DNA of 64,000 nt from Microthrixaceae bacterium (GTDB taxonomy: Bacteria > Actinomycetota > Acidimicrobiia > Acidimicrobiales > Microtrichaceae), in contig JAMLGJ010000001.1 of the NCBI GenBank assembly GCA_023958095.1, positions 147,180 through 211,179 on the forward strand. The letters are read 5' to 3'. Position 1 is the stretch's first letter. Each line of letters starts with the position of its first letter. The position numbers and the translations under genes were made by a program. The notes under the pieces are model-generated. The model worked only from the letters and a program-made list of their open reading frames with translations. It was not told where the DNA came from and made no database searches. Below are positions 43,329-51,774 of this stretch, in pieces.

Positions 43329-45226
43329 CCGGCTGCCACGACGACGGTGCAACGGTCCTCACCGGGGATCACACCACCTCGGTCGCGATCATCGGAAGTC
43401 CCAACGCGGGCAAGACCACCCTGTTCAACAATCTGTGCGGGCTCAGGGCGAAAACCGCCAACTACCCCGGTGTGACCGTGAGCCGACGGGAGGGCACAGC
43501 AATGGTGCCCGGAGGTGAGGTGACCCTGGTGGACCTCCCCGGCACCTACAGCCTCGTCCCGGTCAGCCCCGACGAGGAGATCGTCCTCGAAGCCCTCGAG
43601 GGCCACGTCGAGGGGATCGAACCGCCCGATGCGCTCATGGTGGTGGCAGACGCCACCACGCTCGAGCGCTCCCTGCTGCTCGTGTCGGAGGTACTGGCCC
43701 TCGAACACCCCACTGCGCTGGTGCTCACGATGATGGACGAGGTGGCCGCACGTCACGGCAGCGTCGACACCGCTGCACTGTCACGGGCTCTCGGCATACC
43801 GGTGGTGGGCGTGATGGGACGCCACGGCATCGGACTCGATGAGGTCCGCGAGCTGCTCGCCGACCCCACCGTCTGGAGCACGCCGGTGCTCACACCACCG
43901 ACATCCGGCATCGAACGCAGCGGCTGGGTGGCATCAGTGCTCGAATCCGCGGTCAGCAACCTGGAGGTGGACCGCCGCACCCGCCGGGCCGACGCGGTGC
44001 TGTTGCACCCGCTGTGGGGAACGCTGGTGTTCCTCACCGCCATGCTGTTGGTCTTCCAGGCCGTGTTCACCCTCGCAGCACCTGCGATGGACTTCCTGGG
44101 CGGCCTCTTCGACTCGCTCGCAGGGGTCGTCGACACGGCGGTCGGGGGAACGCTCGGGTCGTTCCTGGGCGAGGGCATCGTCGCCGGGGTCGGTGGGGTG
44201 CTGGTGTTCCTGCCCCAGATCGCGCTGTTGTTCCTGCTGCTCGCGCTGCTCGAGAAGGTCGGCTACCTGGCGCGGGCCTCGCTGCTGGCGGACCGCGTGA
44301 TGGGACGCTTCGGCCTCGAGGGGCGCAGCTTCGTGGCGATGCTCTCGGCATTCGCGTGCGCGATCCCGGGGATCATGGCGACGCGCACCATCCCCAGCGA
44401 GCGGCGGCGCCTCGCCACGATGATGGCCGCACCGCTGATGACGTGTTCGGCCCGGCTCCCGGTGTACACGCTGCTCATCGCCGCGTTCGTCCCGCAACGC
44501 AGCGTGTTCGGCCCGTTCGGCACCCAGGGCCTCACCATGTTCGGGCTGTACTTCCTGGGGGCGATCTCGGGGCTCATCTACGCGGGCATCCTGAACGCCA
44601 CGGCCCTGCGGGCGCCGACCGCTCCGGTGATGATGGAGTTGCCTCCCTACCGCATGCCCGGGTTCCGTTCGGTGCTGCTGTACGTCTGGGACGGCGTCTG
44701 GGCGTTCATGCGCAAGGCCGGCACCGTGATCCTGTTGGTCACCGCCGCGCTGTGGGTGTTGTTGAACGTCCCGCGGGTCACTCCACCGGAGGGCCTGAGC
44801 GAGCCGGAGGCTGCGAGCTACCAGATGGAACACAGCGTCGCCGGGCGTGTGGGAAGCGCACTGGAACCGGTGTTCGAACCGCTCGGGTTCAACTGGCAGA
44901 TCAACGTGGCGCTCATCGGCAGCCTCGCTGCACGGGAGGTGTTCGTGAGCACGCTCGCGGTCACCACCGCATCCCAGAGCGAGGAGGCGCTCCCGGATCG
45001 ACTCCAGGACCTCACCGACTCCAACGGCGACAAGGTGTTCACACCGGCCACGGTCGCGGCGCTGCTCATGTTCTTCGTGTACGCGCTGCAGTGCCTGTCC
45101 ACGGTCGTGGTGCTGCGCCGCGAGTCCAACTCCCGCAAGTGGCCGGCGGTCGCGTTCGGGTCGATGTTCGCGATCGCCTACCTGGCAGCGCTGCTGGCAC
45201 ACACCGTGGTGGGGGCCCTCACGTGA
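43325..45226 (+). CDS. feoB: ferrous iron transporter FeoB
   Basis: A 633-residue protein. The cytosolic G domain has GSPNAGKTT (G1), NYPGVTVS (G2) and DLPGTYSL (G3). The G4 position reads TMMD (135-138) where NxxD is usual. The membrane part has two Gate motifs (GFGLEGRSFVAMLSAFACAIPG area with its cysteine, and NWQINVALIGSLAAREVF). It imports Fe2+ with GTP. The start is coupled to feoA, and a third small gene follows with another GTGA overlap. Confidence 0.92.
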   Translation: MTGCHDDGATVLTGDHTTSVAIIGSPNAGKTTLFNNLCGLRAKTANYPGVTVSRREGTAMVPGGEVTLVDLPGTYSLVPVSPDEEIVLEALEGHVEGIEPPDALMVVADATTLERSLLLVSEVLALEHPTALVLTMMDEVAARHGSVDTAALSRALGIPVVGVMGRHGIGLDEVRELLADPTVWSTPVLTPPTSGIERSGWVASVLESAVSNLEVDRRTRRADAVLLHPLWGTLVFLTAMLLVFQAVFTLAAPAMDFLGGLFDSLAGVVDTAVGGTLGSFLGEGIVAGVGGVLVFLPQIALLFLLLALLEKVGYLARASLLADRVMGRFGLEGRSFVAMLSAFACAIPGIMATRTIPSERRRLATMMAAPLMTCSARLPVYTLLIAAFVPQRSVFGPFGTQGLTMFGLYFLGAISGLIYAGILNATALRAPTAPVMMELPPYRMPGFRSVLLYVWDGVWAFMRKAGTVILLVTAALWVLLNVPRVTPPEGLSEPEAASYQMEHSVAGRVGSALEPVFEPLGFNWQINVALIGSLAAREVFVSTLAVTTASQSEEALPDRLQDLTDSNGDKVFTPATVAALLMFFVYALQCLSTVVVLRRESNSRKWPAVAFGSMFAIAYLAALLAHTVVGALT

Positions 45227-45573
45227 ACCCGACCCGGCTGGACCCTGCACCCACCGCCCGAGCTGTCACCCTCCACGTGGAACGCACCGGTTCCGAACGG
45301 GTCCTGCGCTGGGTGTGCCGCAGCGACGACCTGCAGGATCGGCAACCCGCACCGCTGGACTCGGAACTGGGACGCCTGGTCGATTCCGGGCGCATCGAGG
45401 CCGCCGGCTCCGACGCCGGCGACGTGCTCGTGTGGTTCCGCTCGGAATCAGAGGTGCAGGACCGAACCCTGGTGCGCGAGGTGCACCGGGCGGTGCGCGC
45501 GGACGTCGCCTCGGGGTCGTGGACCCTACCGAGTGGGCCCACCCCGGTCCTGCTGCGCCCGATCCGGCGCTGA
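45223..45573 (+). CDS. hypothetical protein, third gene of the feo operon
   Basis: A 116-residue soluble protein of the acidic-basic mixed type, with two beta-rich halves and no cysteine cluster beyond C32. It starts in the feoB stop (GTGA). It does not have the winged-helix or iron-sulfur cysteines of FeoC. Position alone suggests an accessory role in iron uptake. Confidence 0.65.
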   Translation: MNPTRLDPAPTARAVTLHVERTGSERVLRWVCRSDDLQDRQPAPLDSELGRLVDSGRIEAAGSDAGDVLVWFRSESEVQDRTLVREVHRAVRADVASGSWTLPSGPTPVLLRPIRR

Positions 45574-45582
45574 GCAGGGAGC

Positions 45583-46410
45583 TCAGGCGAACTCGGGGAG
45601 GATCTCGGTGGCGACGTGCTCCACACGCCCAGCACCCTCCTCGGGCCAGCCACAGACCAGGTAGTCCCAGCCGGCCTCCACCCAGGCCGAGACGTTGGCC
45701 CTGATCGTGTCGTCGTCGTCGCTCAGTGACAGCGAGGAGGCACGCAGGATCGACGCCGGATCCCGGCCCGCCTCCTCGGCCAGCTGTGAGACCCGCCGGT
45801 TGGCCTCCACGAGGGAGTCGGGGGTGCCCCAGGTGTGCCACGCGTCCGCGAAGCGTGCCACGAGCGGCAGGGTCCGCTTCGGGCCGCTGCCGCCGATCCA
45901 GATCGGCGGATGCGGTCTCTGCACCGGGGTGGGTCGCACCTGTGCGTCGCGCAGCGACATCGTGTGGCCCTCGTAGGACACCTGCTCGCCGCTCATCAGT
46001 CGCGTGGTCACCTCGAGCGCGTCCTCGAGGCGGTCGAAGCGCTCACCGGTGGATGGGAAGGGGATGCCGAGGGAGTCGTGCTCGGCATCGAACCAGGCCG
46101 CTCCCAACGAAAGGTCGAGTCGCCCGTGGGAGATGTGGTCGACTGTCACGGCTTCGGTCGCGAACACCGACGGGTGCCTGTAGGTCACCCCCGTGACGAG
46201 CAGCCCGAGACGGATCGTGGAGGTCGCCGCGGCGAGCCCGGCGAGGGTGGTCATCCCCTCGAAGCACTCACCGGGACCGTCGCCGTACATCGGCTGGAAG
46301 TGGTCGAATCCCCACGCCCCCTCGAAGCCGAGCTCCTCGGCGAGGCGTACCCGCCCCAGTAGTTCGTCCCAGGTGACTCGTTGCTGGGCGACGTCGATGC
46401 CGAATCGCAT
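45583..46410 (-). CDS. LLM class F420-dependent oxidoreductase
   Basis: A 275-residue luciferase-like TIM-barrel enzyme. GFEGAWGFDHF holds the family's histidine and aspartate for cofactor binding, TSTIRLGLLVTGVTYRHP and GRLDLSLGAAWFDAEH follow, and PPIWIGGSGPKRTLPLVARFADAWH gives the phosphate site; all are shown here in shortened blocks. It uses F420H2 (or FMN) to reduce or oxidise an unknown substrate. GGAGG precedes the ATG. It converges with the feo operon. Confidence 0.88.
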   Translation of the reverse strand: MRFGIDVAQQRVTWDELLGRVRLAEELGFEGAWGFDHFQPMYGDGPGECFEGMTTLAGLAAATSTIRLGLLVTGVTYRHPSVFATEAVTVDHISHGRLDLSLGAAWFDAEHDSLGIPFPSTGERFDRLEDALEVTTRLMSGEQVSYEGHTMSLRDAQVRPTPVQRPHPPIWIGGSGPKRTLPLVARFADAWHTWGTPDSLVEANRRVSQLAEEAGRDPASILRASSLSLSDDDDTIRANVSAWVEAGWDYLVCGWPEEGAGRVEHVATEILPEFA

Positions 46411-46514
46411 GATGGACCTCCTCGATCAGGTGCCGGTGCGGTCCGCCCACCCTGTCACAACGCCCGCGTCCGCGAAGGCGCGTGCGGCCCGGCGCCGCCG
46501 GCGGTGCTATTGAC

Positions 46515-47912
46515 TCAGGCGGTCTCTGCGCACGGCAACGTGCCGTCCTCGATCGCAGCGCAGAAGCGCTGGTGGTCCTCGAGGTTCGTCGCCGCATAGG
46601 CGTGTGCGAACTCGGCGATCGCCCGGTCAAGCGACTCGCCCTTGCCTACGTACCCGGCGATCGCCTCGGCGTCCCCGGTCCGGGCGTGACCCCGTGCGAG
46701 GGTGAGGCCGCACAGGCCTGCGTAGAACCCGAGCTGTTCGGGGGTGGTGTCCGGCGCCTCCACGTCCACCGAGCCCTTCCAGTCGCGCAGCTGGCGCACG
46801 TAGAAGTGCCTGCCCTCGGGCGCGCCGATGGTCCAGCCGAGGAAGATGTCGCTCTGGGCCTGCACCAGACGTTGGCCCTCCACGACGCGTTGGCCGTGGT
46901 TGTCATACCGGCTCGGGGCCAGGAACTCCTCGAGCACGGAGTTCGTGGCCTCCTTGGCCTGCAGGAACAGGGGGTCACCGTCGTCGCGGCCGAGCAGCAA
47001 CAACAGCAGGCAGCGGGTTCCGACACTTCCGACACCGACGACCTTCAGGCCCACCTCGACCAGGTCGTAGTGGTCGAGCAGCGCATGGCGGTTGTCATCC
47101 AGGGTGCCCTTGTAGGCCTCGAGCGCCGCGGCCGCGGCACCCGGCAGCTCGTCACGGGTCCAACCCGCGGGCATCTCCCCGGGAAGGTCCGAGAGGGAGA
47201 AGAGCAGTGGCGGTTCATGGCGGATGCGCCACCGCCCGTCGACCCGCTCGGCGTACTTCCCGAGTGCCTGCGCGCTGGTGCGCTTCTCGGCCCTGCGGGT
47301 GAAGCGCGTGAGGCGCTTGTCCAACTCCTTGGACGAGATGCCCGCACCCGAGCGGATGTCGTCGGTGTCGACGTAGTCGTACCAGAGCTGCACGTAGCCC
47401 ATGGCGGCGAAGTGGGCGATGCCCCGCCGGTAGCTGCGGGTCACCTCGGCGGCGAGGTTGCCGCAGTGCTTCTTCGAGAACCCGTGGAACTGCCCCGCGA
47501 TCACGAAGCTCGTGGCGAGGCGCTTGAGGTCCCACTCCCAGGGGCCGGGAAGCGTCTCGTCGAAGTCGTTCTGGTCGAACACGAGCTGCCGCTCGGGTGA
47601 CGCGTAGGCACCGAAGTTGGACAGGTGGGCGTCGCCGCCGAGTTGCACCTCCAGCCCGGTGCGGGGAGTGCCGGCGAGATCGGATGCCATCACCCTGGCC
47701 GCTCCCCTGAAGAAGGTGAACGGGGAGACGCTCATCCGGGCGTGGCGGATCGGCACCAACCACTCGAGCCTGGAGGCGTTCTGCTCCTCGATCAGTGCCA
47801 CCGGGTCGGCACGGTCCGGTCCCGGCTCCCAGGTGGCGTGGGCGGAGCGAGGCGTCGCCGCCCGCTTCGACCGGCCGAGCTCCCGCCGCTGCTGCACGCT
47901 CATGGTGGTCAT
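46515..47912 (-). CDS. DUF2252 family protein
   Basis: A 465-residue soluble protein of the DUF2252 family, a kinase-like (aminoglycoside phosphotransferase-like) fold. GDAHLSNFGAYASPERQLVFDQNDFDE contains the HxxN and D catalytic-loop-like pair, shown in its first part; VGVGSVGTRCLLLLLLGRDDGDP and RLVQAQSDIFLGW are further family blocks. No substrate is established. The start is at the tandem ATGs (47912 and 47903), with a GGGGAG upstream of the first. Confidence 0.85.
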   Translation of the reverse strand: MTTMSVQQRRELGRSKRAATPRSAHATWEPGPDRADPVALIEEQNASRLEWLVPIRHARMSVSPFTFFRGAARVMASDLAGTPRTGLEVQLGGDAHLSNFGAYASPERQLVFDQNDFDETLPGPWEWDLKRLATSFVIAGQFHGFSKKHCGNLAAEVTRSYRRGIAHFAAMGYVQLWYDYVDTDDIRSGAGISSKELDKRLTRFTRRAEKRTSAQALGKYAERVDGRWRIRHEPPLLFSLSDLPGEMPAGWTRDELPGAAAAALEAYKGTLDDNRHALLDHYDLVEVGLKVVGVGSVGTRCLLLLLLGRDDGDPLFLQAKEATNSVLEEFLAPSRYDNHGQRVVEGQRLVQAQSDIFLGWTIGAPEGRHFYVRQLRDWKGSVDVEAPDTTPEQLGFYAGLCGLTLARGHARTGDAEAIAGYVGKGESLDRAIAEFAHAYAATNLEDHQRFCAAIEDGTLPCAETA

Positions 47913-48134
47913 GACCACTCCCCTTCCCCTGACAGCGCTGCAGGCTGCAGCTGGGCACATTGTGGCCCGGATGACCGAGAACCGACCGTCGGCTGTCACA
48001 CCCCCGACGTAGTCTGGGGTCACTTCATCCAGAAGGCCCGAGAGATCCGGCTCCACGACGGCCTGGCAACCCCCGCGGCGGCTCATACCCGCGCAAAGGG
48101 AAGGTGCCCCATCCGGAACAGATGAGGAGGAACC

Positions 48135-48560
48135 ATGTCCAACGAACACAACCCTGTGCGCCCACCACCGGAGCGGCTGCACTGGATCCAGGTCAAGCTC
48201 GCGTTCACCAGCGAGGGCCGCGAGCCGGCACTTCCCGGGAGGCTCGTCGGCGTCGAGGGTCCCGAACTGCGGGTGGCGTACCTGGACGGCTCCGAGGAGA
48301 CCATCGAGGTGGTCGAAGCCGAGCGCCTGCGACACCTGCTCGAAGCAGCCGACATCTGCAGGATCAAGGGCGACCCGATGGTGCTGGTCAACACCTACTA
48401 CCGGGTGCTCGGCCTCGCCGCGGGGCCGCCCGAGCCACCCCGGCAGCTGAAGGTCTCGCTCGCCTTCGCGTTCGCGGACAGCTCGGTCACCCAGGTACTC
48501 CCCGCCGCGCAGGACCAGCCGACCCTGCACACCCTCGCCCTTCGTTCATCGAAGAGGTGA
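48135..48560 (+). CDS. hypothetical protein
   Basis: A 141-residue protein that begins MSNEHNPVRPPPERLHW. GAGGAGGAACC precedes the ATG. The middle (ALPGRLVGVEGPELRVAYLDG) looks like a small beta barrel, followed by a helix and an uncharacterised C-terminal third. No family was recognised; the composition matches its neighbours. Confidence 0.6.
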   Translation: MSNEHNPVRPPPERLHWIQVKLAFTSEGREPALPGRLVGVEGPELRVAYLDGSEETIEVVEAERLRHLLEAADICRIKGDPMVLVNTYYRVLGLAAGPPEPPRQLKVSLAFAFADSSVTQVLPAAQDQPTLHTLALRSSKR

Positions 48561-48600
48561 CCGCGCCCGGTGGATGTCGATCCGCAACTCGACGTCGTGG

Positions 48601-49152
48601 TCAGCCGGTCGTACCCACGTCGATCACCCGGGTGGTGCCGTCGGGGTCGATGGCGGTGATCTGAGGGGTCGTGAAGTGCGACACGTAGAGGGTGCCGTCG
48701 TCCGCGAACGCGAGGTTGTCGAACGGGGCGCCCTCGAGCGTGGCGACCGTCTCGGAGCTGCCGGTGTCGGGATCGACCTCGATGACCTCCCCGGTGGCGC
48801 TCGCCAGGACGAAGTACCCGCCCTCGGGGTCCATGGCGCTCGCGAAGATCGGCGGCAACCCGGATGCGACCACCTCAGTGGTCCCGTCGACGGGGTCCAC
48901 CTCGAGCACGACCCCACCGCCGTCGCCGGCGGCGGGACCGAGGATCAGGTCGTCGTCGGTGACCGCGAAGGCGTTCATGTTGCCGAGGTCGCTCGCGATC
49001 CTCTCGGGCTCGCTCCCGTCGAGTGGCACCCGGTAGAGGGCGTCGCCCTGCACGGCGATGCCCACATACAGCGTGCCGTCGGATGTGAACCCCAGCGGGT
49101 TCGCTCCCGGTTCGGTCTGTGAAACCACGCGAACCTCACCGTTGTCGATCAC
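48601..49152 (-). pseudogene. beta-propeller protein truncated at its N-terminus
   Basis: The frame encodes about 183 residues of an SMP-30/NHL-type propeller: blades such as LGFTSDGTLYVGIAVQGD, ALYRVPLDGSEPERIASD and NLAFADDGTLYVSHFTTP. The C-terminus is natural, but homology begins abruptly at VIDNGEVRVV near 49150. No signal peptide or first blades are present, and a GTG at 49152 is the first usable start. Upstream of this point the sequence switches to a regulator on the other strand, so the 5' part has been lost. Confidence 0.6.
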
Positions 49153-49195
49153 ACCGACCAAGCGCGCGATCGTCGAGTACGAACGCGGTGCTGAG

Positions 49196-49888
49196 ATGCC
49201 TGCGCTCGATCTCGCCGCAGAGATCGCCGCGATACTCGGCCACTCCATCGAGCAGCTGCTCGACAACTGGAGCTTTGACAGACTCGGGCTCTCGAGCGAG
49301 GAAGTCAGCGCCTGGGAGTCAGAAGGTTGGGACAGGCTGACTGCGCTTCCTTGGCTCGCTGCTGGAGCCGCCCCAGAGGAAGCTCGGGAGTGGCGTCGCG
49401 CGCGCATCCGGCCCCCTGAGGCCTGTGAGTGGATCTCCGAAGGATTCGGGCCGAGTACGGCAGCTGACTGGAGAGCCGCCGGGGTCGAACCGATCGCTGC
49501 AGGTGTGCTCACGAGCGGTCGGATCACGCCTGAGCAGATCGGTGATCGCGCCGGCGTGCCACTCCGGCGGGCTACAGCGAAGAGCGTCCCAACCCGCGTT
49601 CTCTCCCACGATCCTTCCGGCCCACCCGACTCTGCCCTCGGTGCTCCTGACAACGAGGACTTCGATGGCGGCGATTGGGATGACGAGCTCTGGGATGACG
49701 AGCTGTGGGATGAAGATCTGCCCACACCAGAACCGAGCGGGGAGACCCACCACGCGCGCCTCAGTGTTGAAGAGGCACGCGCGGCGGCACTCAGGTGGGG
49801 CAGGAGCTCCGGGAACTGCCCGAACTGCTTCCTTCAACTGCTACCGGATGGACACTGCCCGTACTGCGACGAAGAGCCGAGGCCGTAA
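49196..49888 (+). CDS. XRE-derived protein with W-G repeats and C-terminal zinc ribbon, N-terminus lost
   Basis: A 230-residue protein from the first ATG. Read in frame from about 49160, it starts with IVEYERGAEMPALDLAAEIAAILG, which is the second half of an XRE helix-turn-helix (shown in shortened form); the first half is missing. Then come repeats with W-x(4)-G spacing (WESEGW, WLAAGAAPEEA, WISEGFGPSTA, WRAAGVEP). An acidic tract with repeated DDELW follows, and CPNCFLQLLPDGHCPYC is a four-cysteine zinc ribbon. It could be a remnant or a regulator reshaped by the fusion. Confidence 0.55.
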   Translation: MPALDLAAEIAAILGHSIEQLLDNWSFDRLGLSSEEVSAWESEGWDRLTALPWLAAGAAPEEAREWRRARIRPPEACEWISEGFGPSTAADWRAAGVEPIAAGVLTSGRITPEQIGDRAGVPLRRATAKSVPTRVLSHDPSGPPDSALGAPDNEDFDGGDWDDELWDDELWDEDLPTPEPSGETHHARLSVEEARAAALRWGRSSGNCPNCFLQLLPDGHCPYCDEEPRP

Positions 49889-49955
49889 CGGCAGTTCCAA
49901 GTCCCGATCTCGCCGCGACGCAGCCTGATCGAGGATCCAGCGCCGATAGGAGGTG

Positions 49956-50975
49956 TCAGTCGCCCACGCTGCGATCCACGACGTAGAGGCGACGCAGCGG
50001 CAGGAGCCTCCGCCACTCGAGGTCGAGCTTCTCGTAGTTCTCGTAGATGTGCTCCACGAGCTGGGTGCCGTCGATCAAGCGGAGGTCGTGGCGTGACCGC
50101 GCCATATGCCGAGCGTCGCTCGTGTACGCGCCCAGAGTGACGAACAGGCCGGCCTCGTTGTTGCCGTGCGAGAGCGTGCCGATCAGCTTCTGGACGTCCG
50201 GTCCACCAATCGTGTTCACCGTGCGCTTGCACTGGACCTTGATGATCGGTGGTTCGAGCCCCAGCGGGTCGCGGTAGGCGACCACGTCGAAGCCGCCGTC
50301 ACCACTTGCCTGGGTCACCTCTGCCCGGTAGCCCATCGCTTCGAGAAGCCCAGCCACGAAGCGCTCGAACGAATATGGGCCGAGCGCGTGCAGGGCTTCG
50401 ATCACGAAGTCCGAGGTGAACTGCGCGATCCGTTCGGCGTTCGGCTCGTCCTCCGCCGACGCGGTTGCCTGTTCCACTTCGTGTTCGGGCAACTCCGGGG
50501 TGGTGGCGGGCACGCCGGTGTCGATGAAGGTTAGGAACTCATCCGCGTGGCGGTTGACGGTGAAGAGCGTGACCGCCGAACCGATCTCGTAGCGGGCGTT
50601 CTGGGAGAACTGCGCACGGGGTACGTCGGTATGAGTCCACTCGACGGGTCGGCGATGTCGGTGCATCTCCGCCCCGGGATCGAAGAAGTAGTCGCCCGTC
50701 ACTCGTCCGAAGTTCAGCGTGCGGTCCGCCTTGTTCGGGCTGATGATGAGGTCGCCCGGTTCCATCTCGAAGGCGAAGCGGTACAGCACGCCCGCCCACA
50801 CCGGAATCGCGCCTTCCTTGGCACTCGGATACCGGCGTCGGATCACCTCCTTGAGCCGTGCGCGGTCGGGTCCGATCTCGCGCAGGTCTCCGACGTCCCA
50901 CCCGACGCTCACGAACCCCTCACCCACCAGGTCCAGGTCGGGTTCGTCGTTGTGGATTCCCCAGAGCGTTGCCAT
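49956..50975 (-). CDS. Mrr-type restriction endonuclease with PUA-like N-terminal domain
   Basis: A 339-residue protein. Residues 1-150 resemble the PUA-like modified-base-reading domain (MATLWGIHND, GVLYRFAFEMEPGDLI, RTLNFGRVTGDY). Residues about 210-310 are an Mrr-type nuclease: FERFVAGLLEAMGYRAEVTQ, then GDGGFDVVAYRDP with the catalytic aspartate, and VQCKRTVN with the Q-x-K pair. This is a type IV-like arrangement that cuts modified or foreign DNA. The start (50975) lies 6 bases behind TACCGT. It sits in the accessory segment. Confidence 0.75.
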   Translation of the reverse strand: MATLWGIHNDEPDLDLVGEGFVSVGWDVGDLREIGPDRARLKEVIRRRYPSAKEGAIPVWAGVLYRFAFEMEPGDLIISPNKADRTLNFGRVTGDYFFDPGAEMHRHRRPVEWTHTDVPRAQFSQNARYEIGSAVTLFTVNRHADEFLTFIDTGVPATTPELPEHEVEQATASAEDEPNAERIAQFTSDFVIEALHALGPYSFERFVAGLLEAMGYRAEVTQASGDGGFDVVAYRDPLGLEPPIIKVQCKRTVNTIGGPDVQKLIGTLSHGNNEAGLFVTLGAYTSDARHMARSRHDLRLIDGTQLVEHIYENYEKLDLEWRRLLPLRRLYVVDRSVGD

Positions 50976-51109
50976 CAGGCCACGGTATCGGGAGGCGGTC
51001 GGCCAACGTGTGTGAGGGTCTGCGCACGACCGGGGAGTTGTTGACCGGTCCGATCGTTCGAACTGGGTATCGCCCGCCTCCTCCGGCGGTCTGAAGCGTC
51101 GGGAGTGAT

Positions 51110-51151
51110 CCCCTGAGACACCGTCAACATATGTTGACGGTGTCTCAGGGG
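51110..51151. promoter_or_regulatory. 42-bp perfect palindrome over a promoter (operator)
   Basis: The 21 bases at 51110-51130 are the exact reverse complement of 51131-51151; the right arm begins ATGTTGACGGTGTC. TTGACG inside the right arm (51134-51139) is a good -35, and TAGGAT (51156-51161) is a -10 sixteen bases later, 8 bases from the GTG at 51170. A mirror TTGACG lies on the other strand in the left arm. A repressor binding here would block the toxin-antitoxin promoter. Confidence 0.7.
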
Positions 51152-51169
51152 CGGGTAGGATGCTTGGTA

Positions 51170-51406
51170 GTGGACGTCGAGCCAAGCGCGAGCAAGCACG
51201 GTGTTGCTGAGGACGACATGCTCCATGCACTACGAAATCACTGGCGGGCCTTCGAAACGGACGACCCAGCTGTCACGATGTACCTCGGTCCTTCAACCAC
51301 GGCAGAGCCCCTCGAGGTAGGCGTTGTCGAGGACGACCAAGGAACCGCGGTCATCCACGCGATGCCAGCGCGACCGAAGTTCCTGACGGGATGGTGGAAA
51401 CCATGA
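51170..51406 (+). CDS. putative toxin of a two-gene toxin-antitoxin module (BrnT-like)
   Basis: A 78-residue basic-acidic mixed protein. SKHGVAEDDMLHALRN and MYLGPSTTAEPLEVGVVEDD, then AVIHAMPARPKFL, are the pattern of the DUF4258/BrnT-like RNase toxins of actinobacteria. The stop overlaps the next gene as ATGA. The GTG start fits the TAGGAT box. The palindrome upstream fits autoregulation. The toxin assignment is by pattern, not proof. Confidence 0.55.
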   Translation: MDVEPSASKHGVAEDDMLHALRNHWRAFETDDPAVTMYLGPSTTAEPLEVGVVEDDQGTAVIHAMPARPKFLTGWWKP

Positions 51407-51666
51407 ACAAGAGCAGAGGAGAACGGGCTGCAGCCCTCGAGGCCTGGGCCGAAACGGTCGAACCTGGAGACCTTCGCGCCGCGGACACCGCCGCGCTGCG
51501 CCGCATCGCTGAGCTCGCCCAGCAGCGGGATCAGGTCGACTCCGAGCTCGCCGAGTCGGTTCGGGAGGCCCGAGCCAAGAAGCGGTCCTGGTCTGAGATA
51601 GGTGCGATGCTTGGCGTGTCGAAGCAGGCTGCGCAACGCAAGTACGGAGCGAAGACCTCCGCCTGA
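51403..51666 (+). CDS. putative antitoxin with helix-turn-helix
   Basis: An 87-residue, largely helical protein. Residues about 60-82 (RSWSEIGAMLGVSKQAAQRKYG) form a compact sigma-like helix-turn-helix. It starts within the toxin stop codon (ATGA), so the order is toxin then antitoxin. The DNA-binding part would recognise the 42-bp palindrome (inference). Confidence 0.55.
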   Translation: MNKSRGERAAALEAWAETVEPGDLRAADTAALRRIAELAQQRDQVDSELAESVREARAKKRSWSEIGAMLGVSKQAAQRKYGAKTSA

Positions 51667-51774
51667 TGTTGAGAGCTCGACGGCGGGCGTATACGTGAGG
51701 AGAGCTCACGTGAGATCGACCGGCGGCGGCACGACGACTGAGTCCCACAGGGCGCGCTCGAGCGGGGTCGCACC

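Noticed and set aside
51693..51714. Inverted repeat ACGTGAG/CTCACGT after the antitoxin candidate
   Set aside because: The 7-bp arms are too short to call a terminator or operator with confidence.
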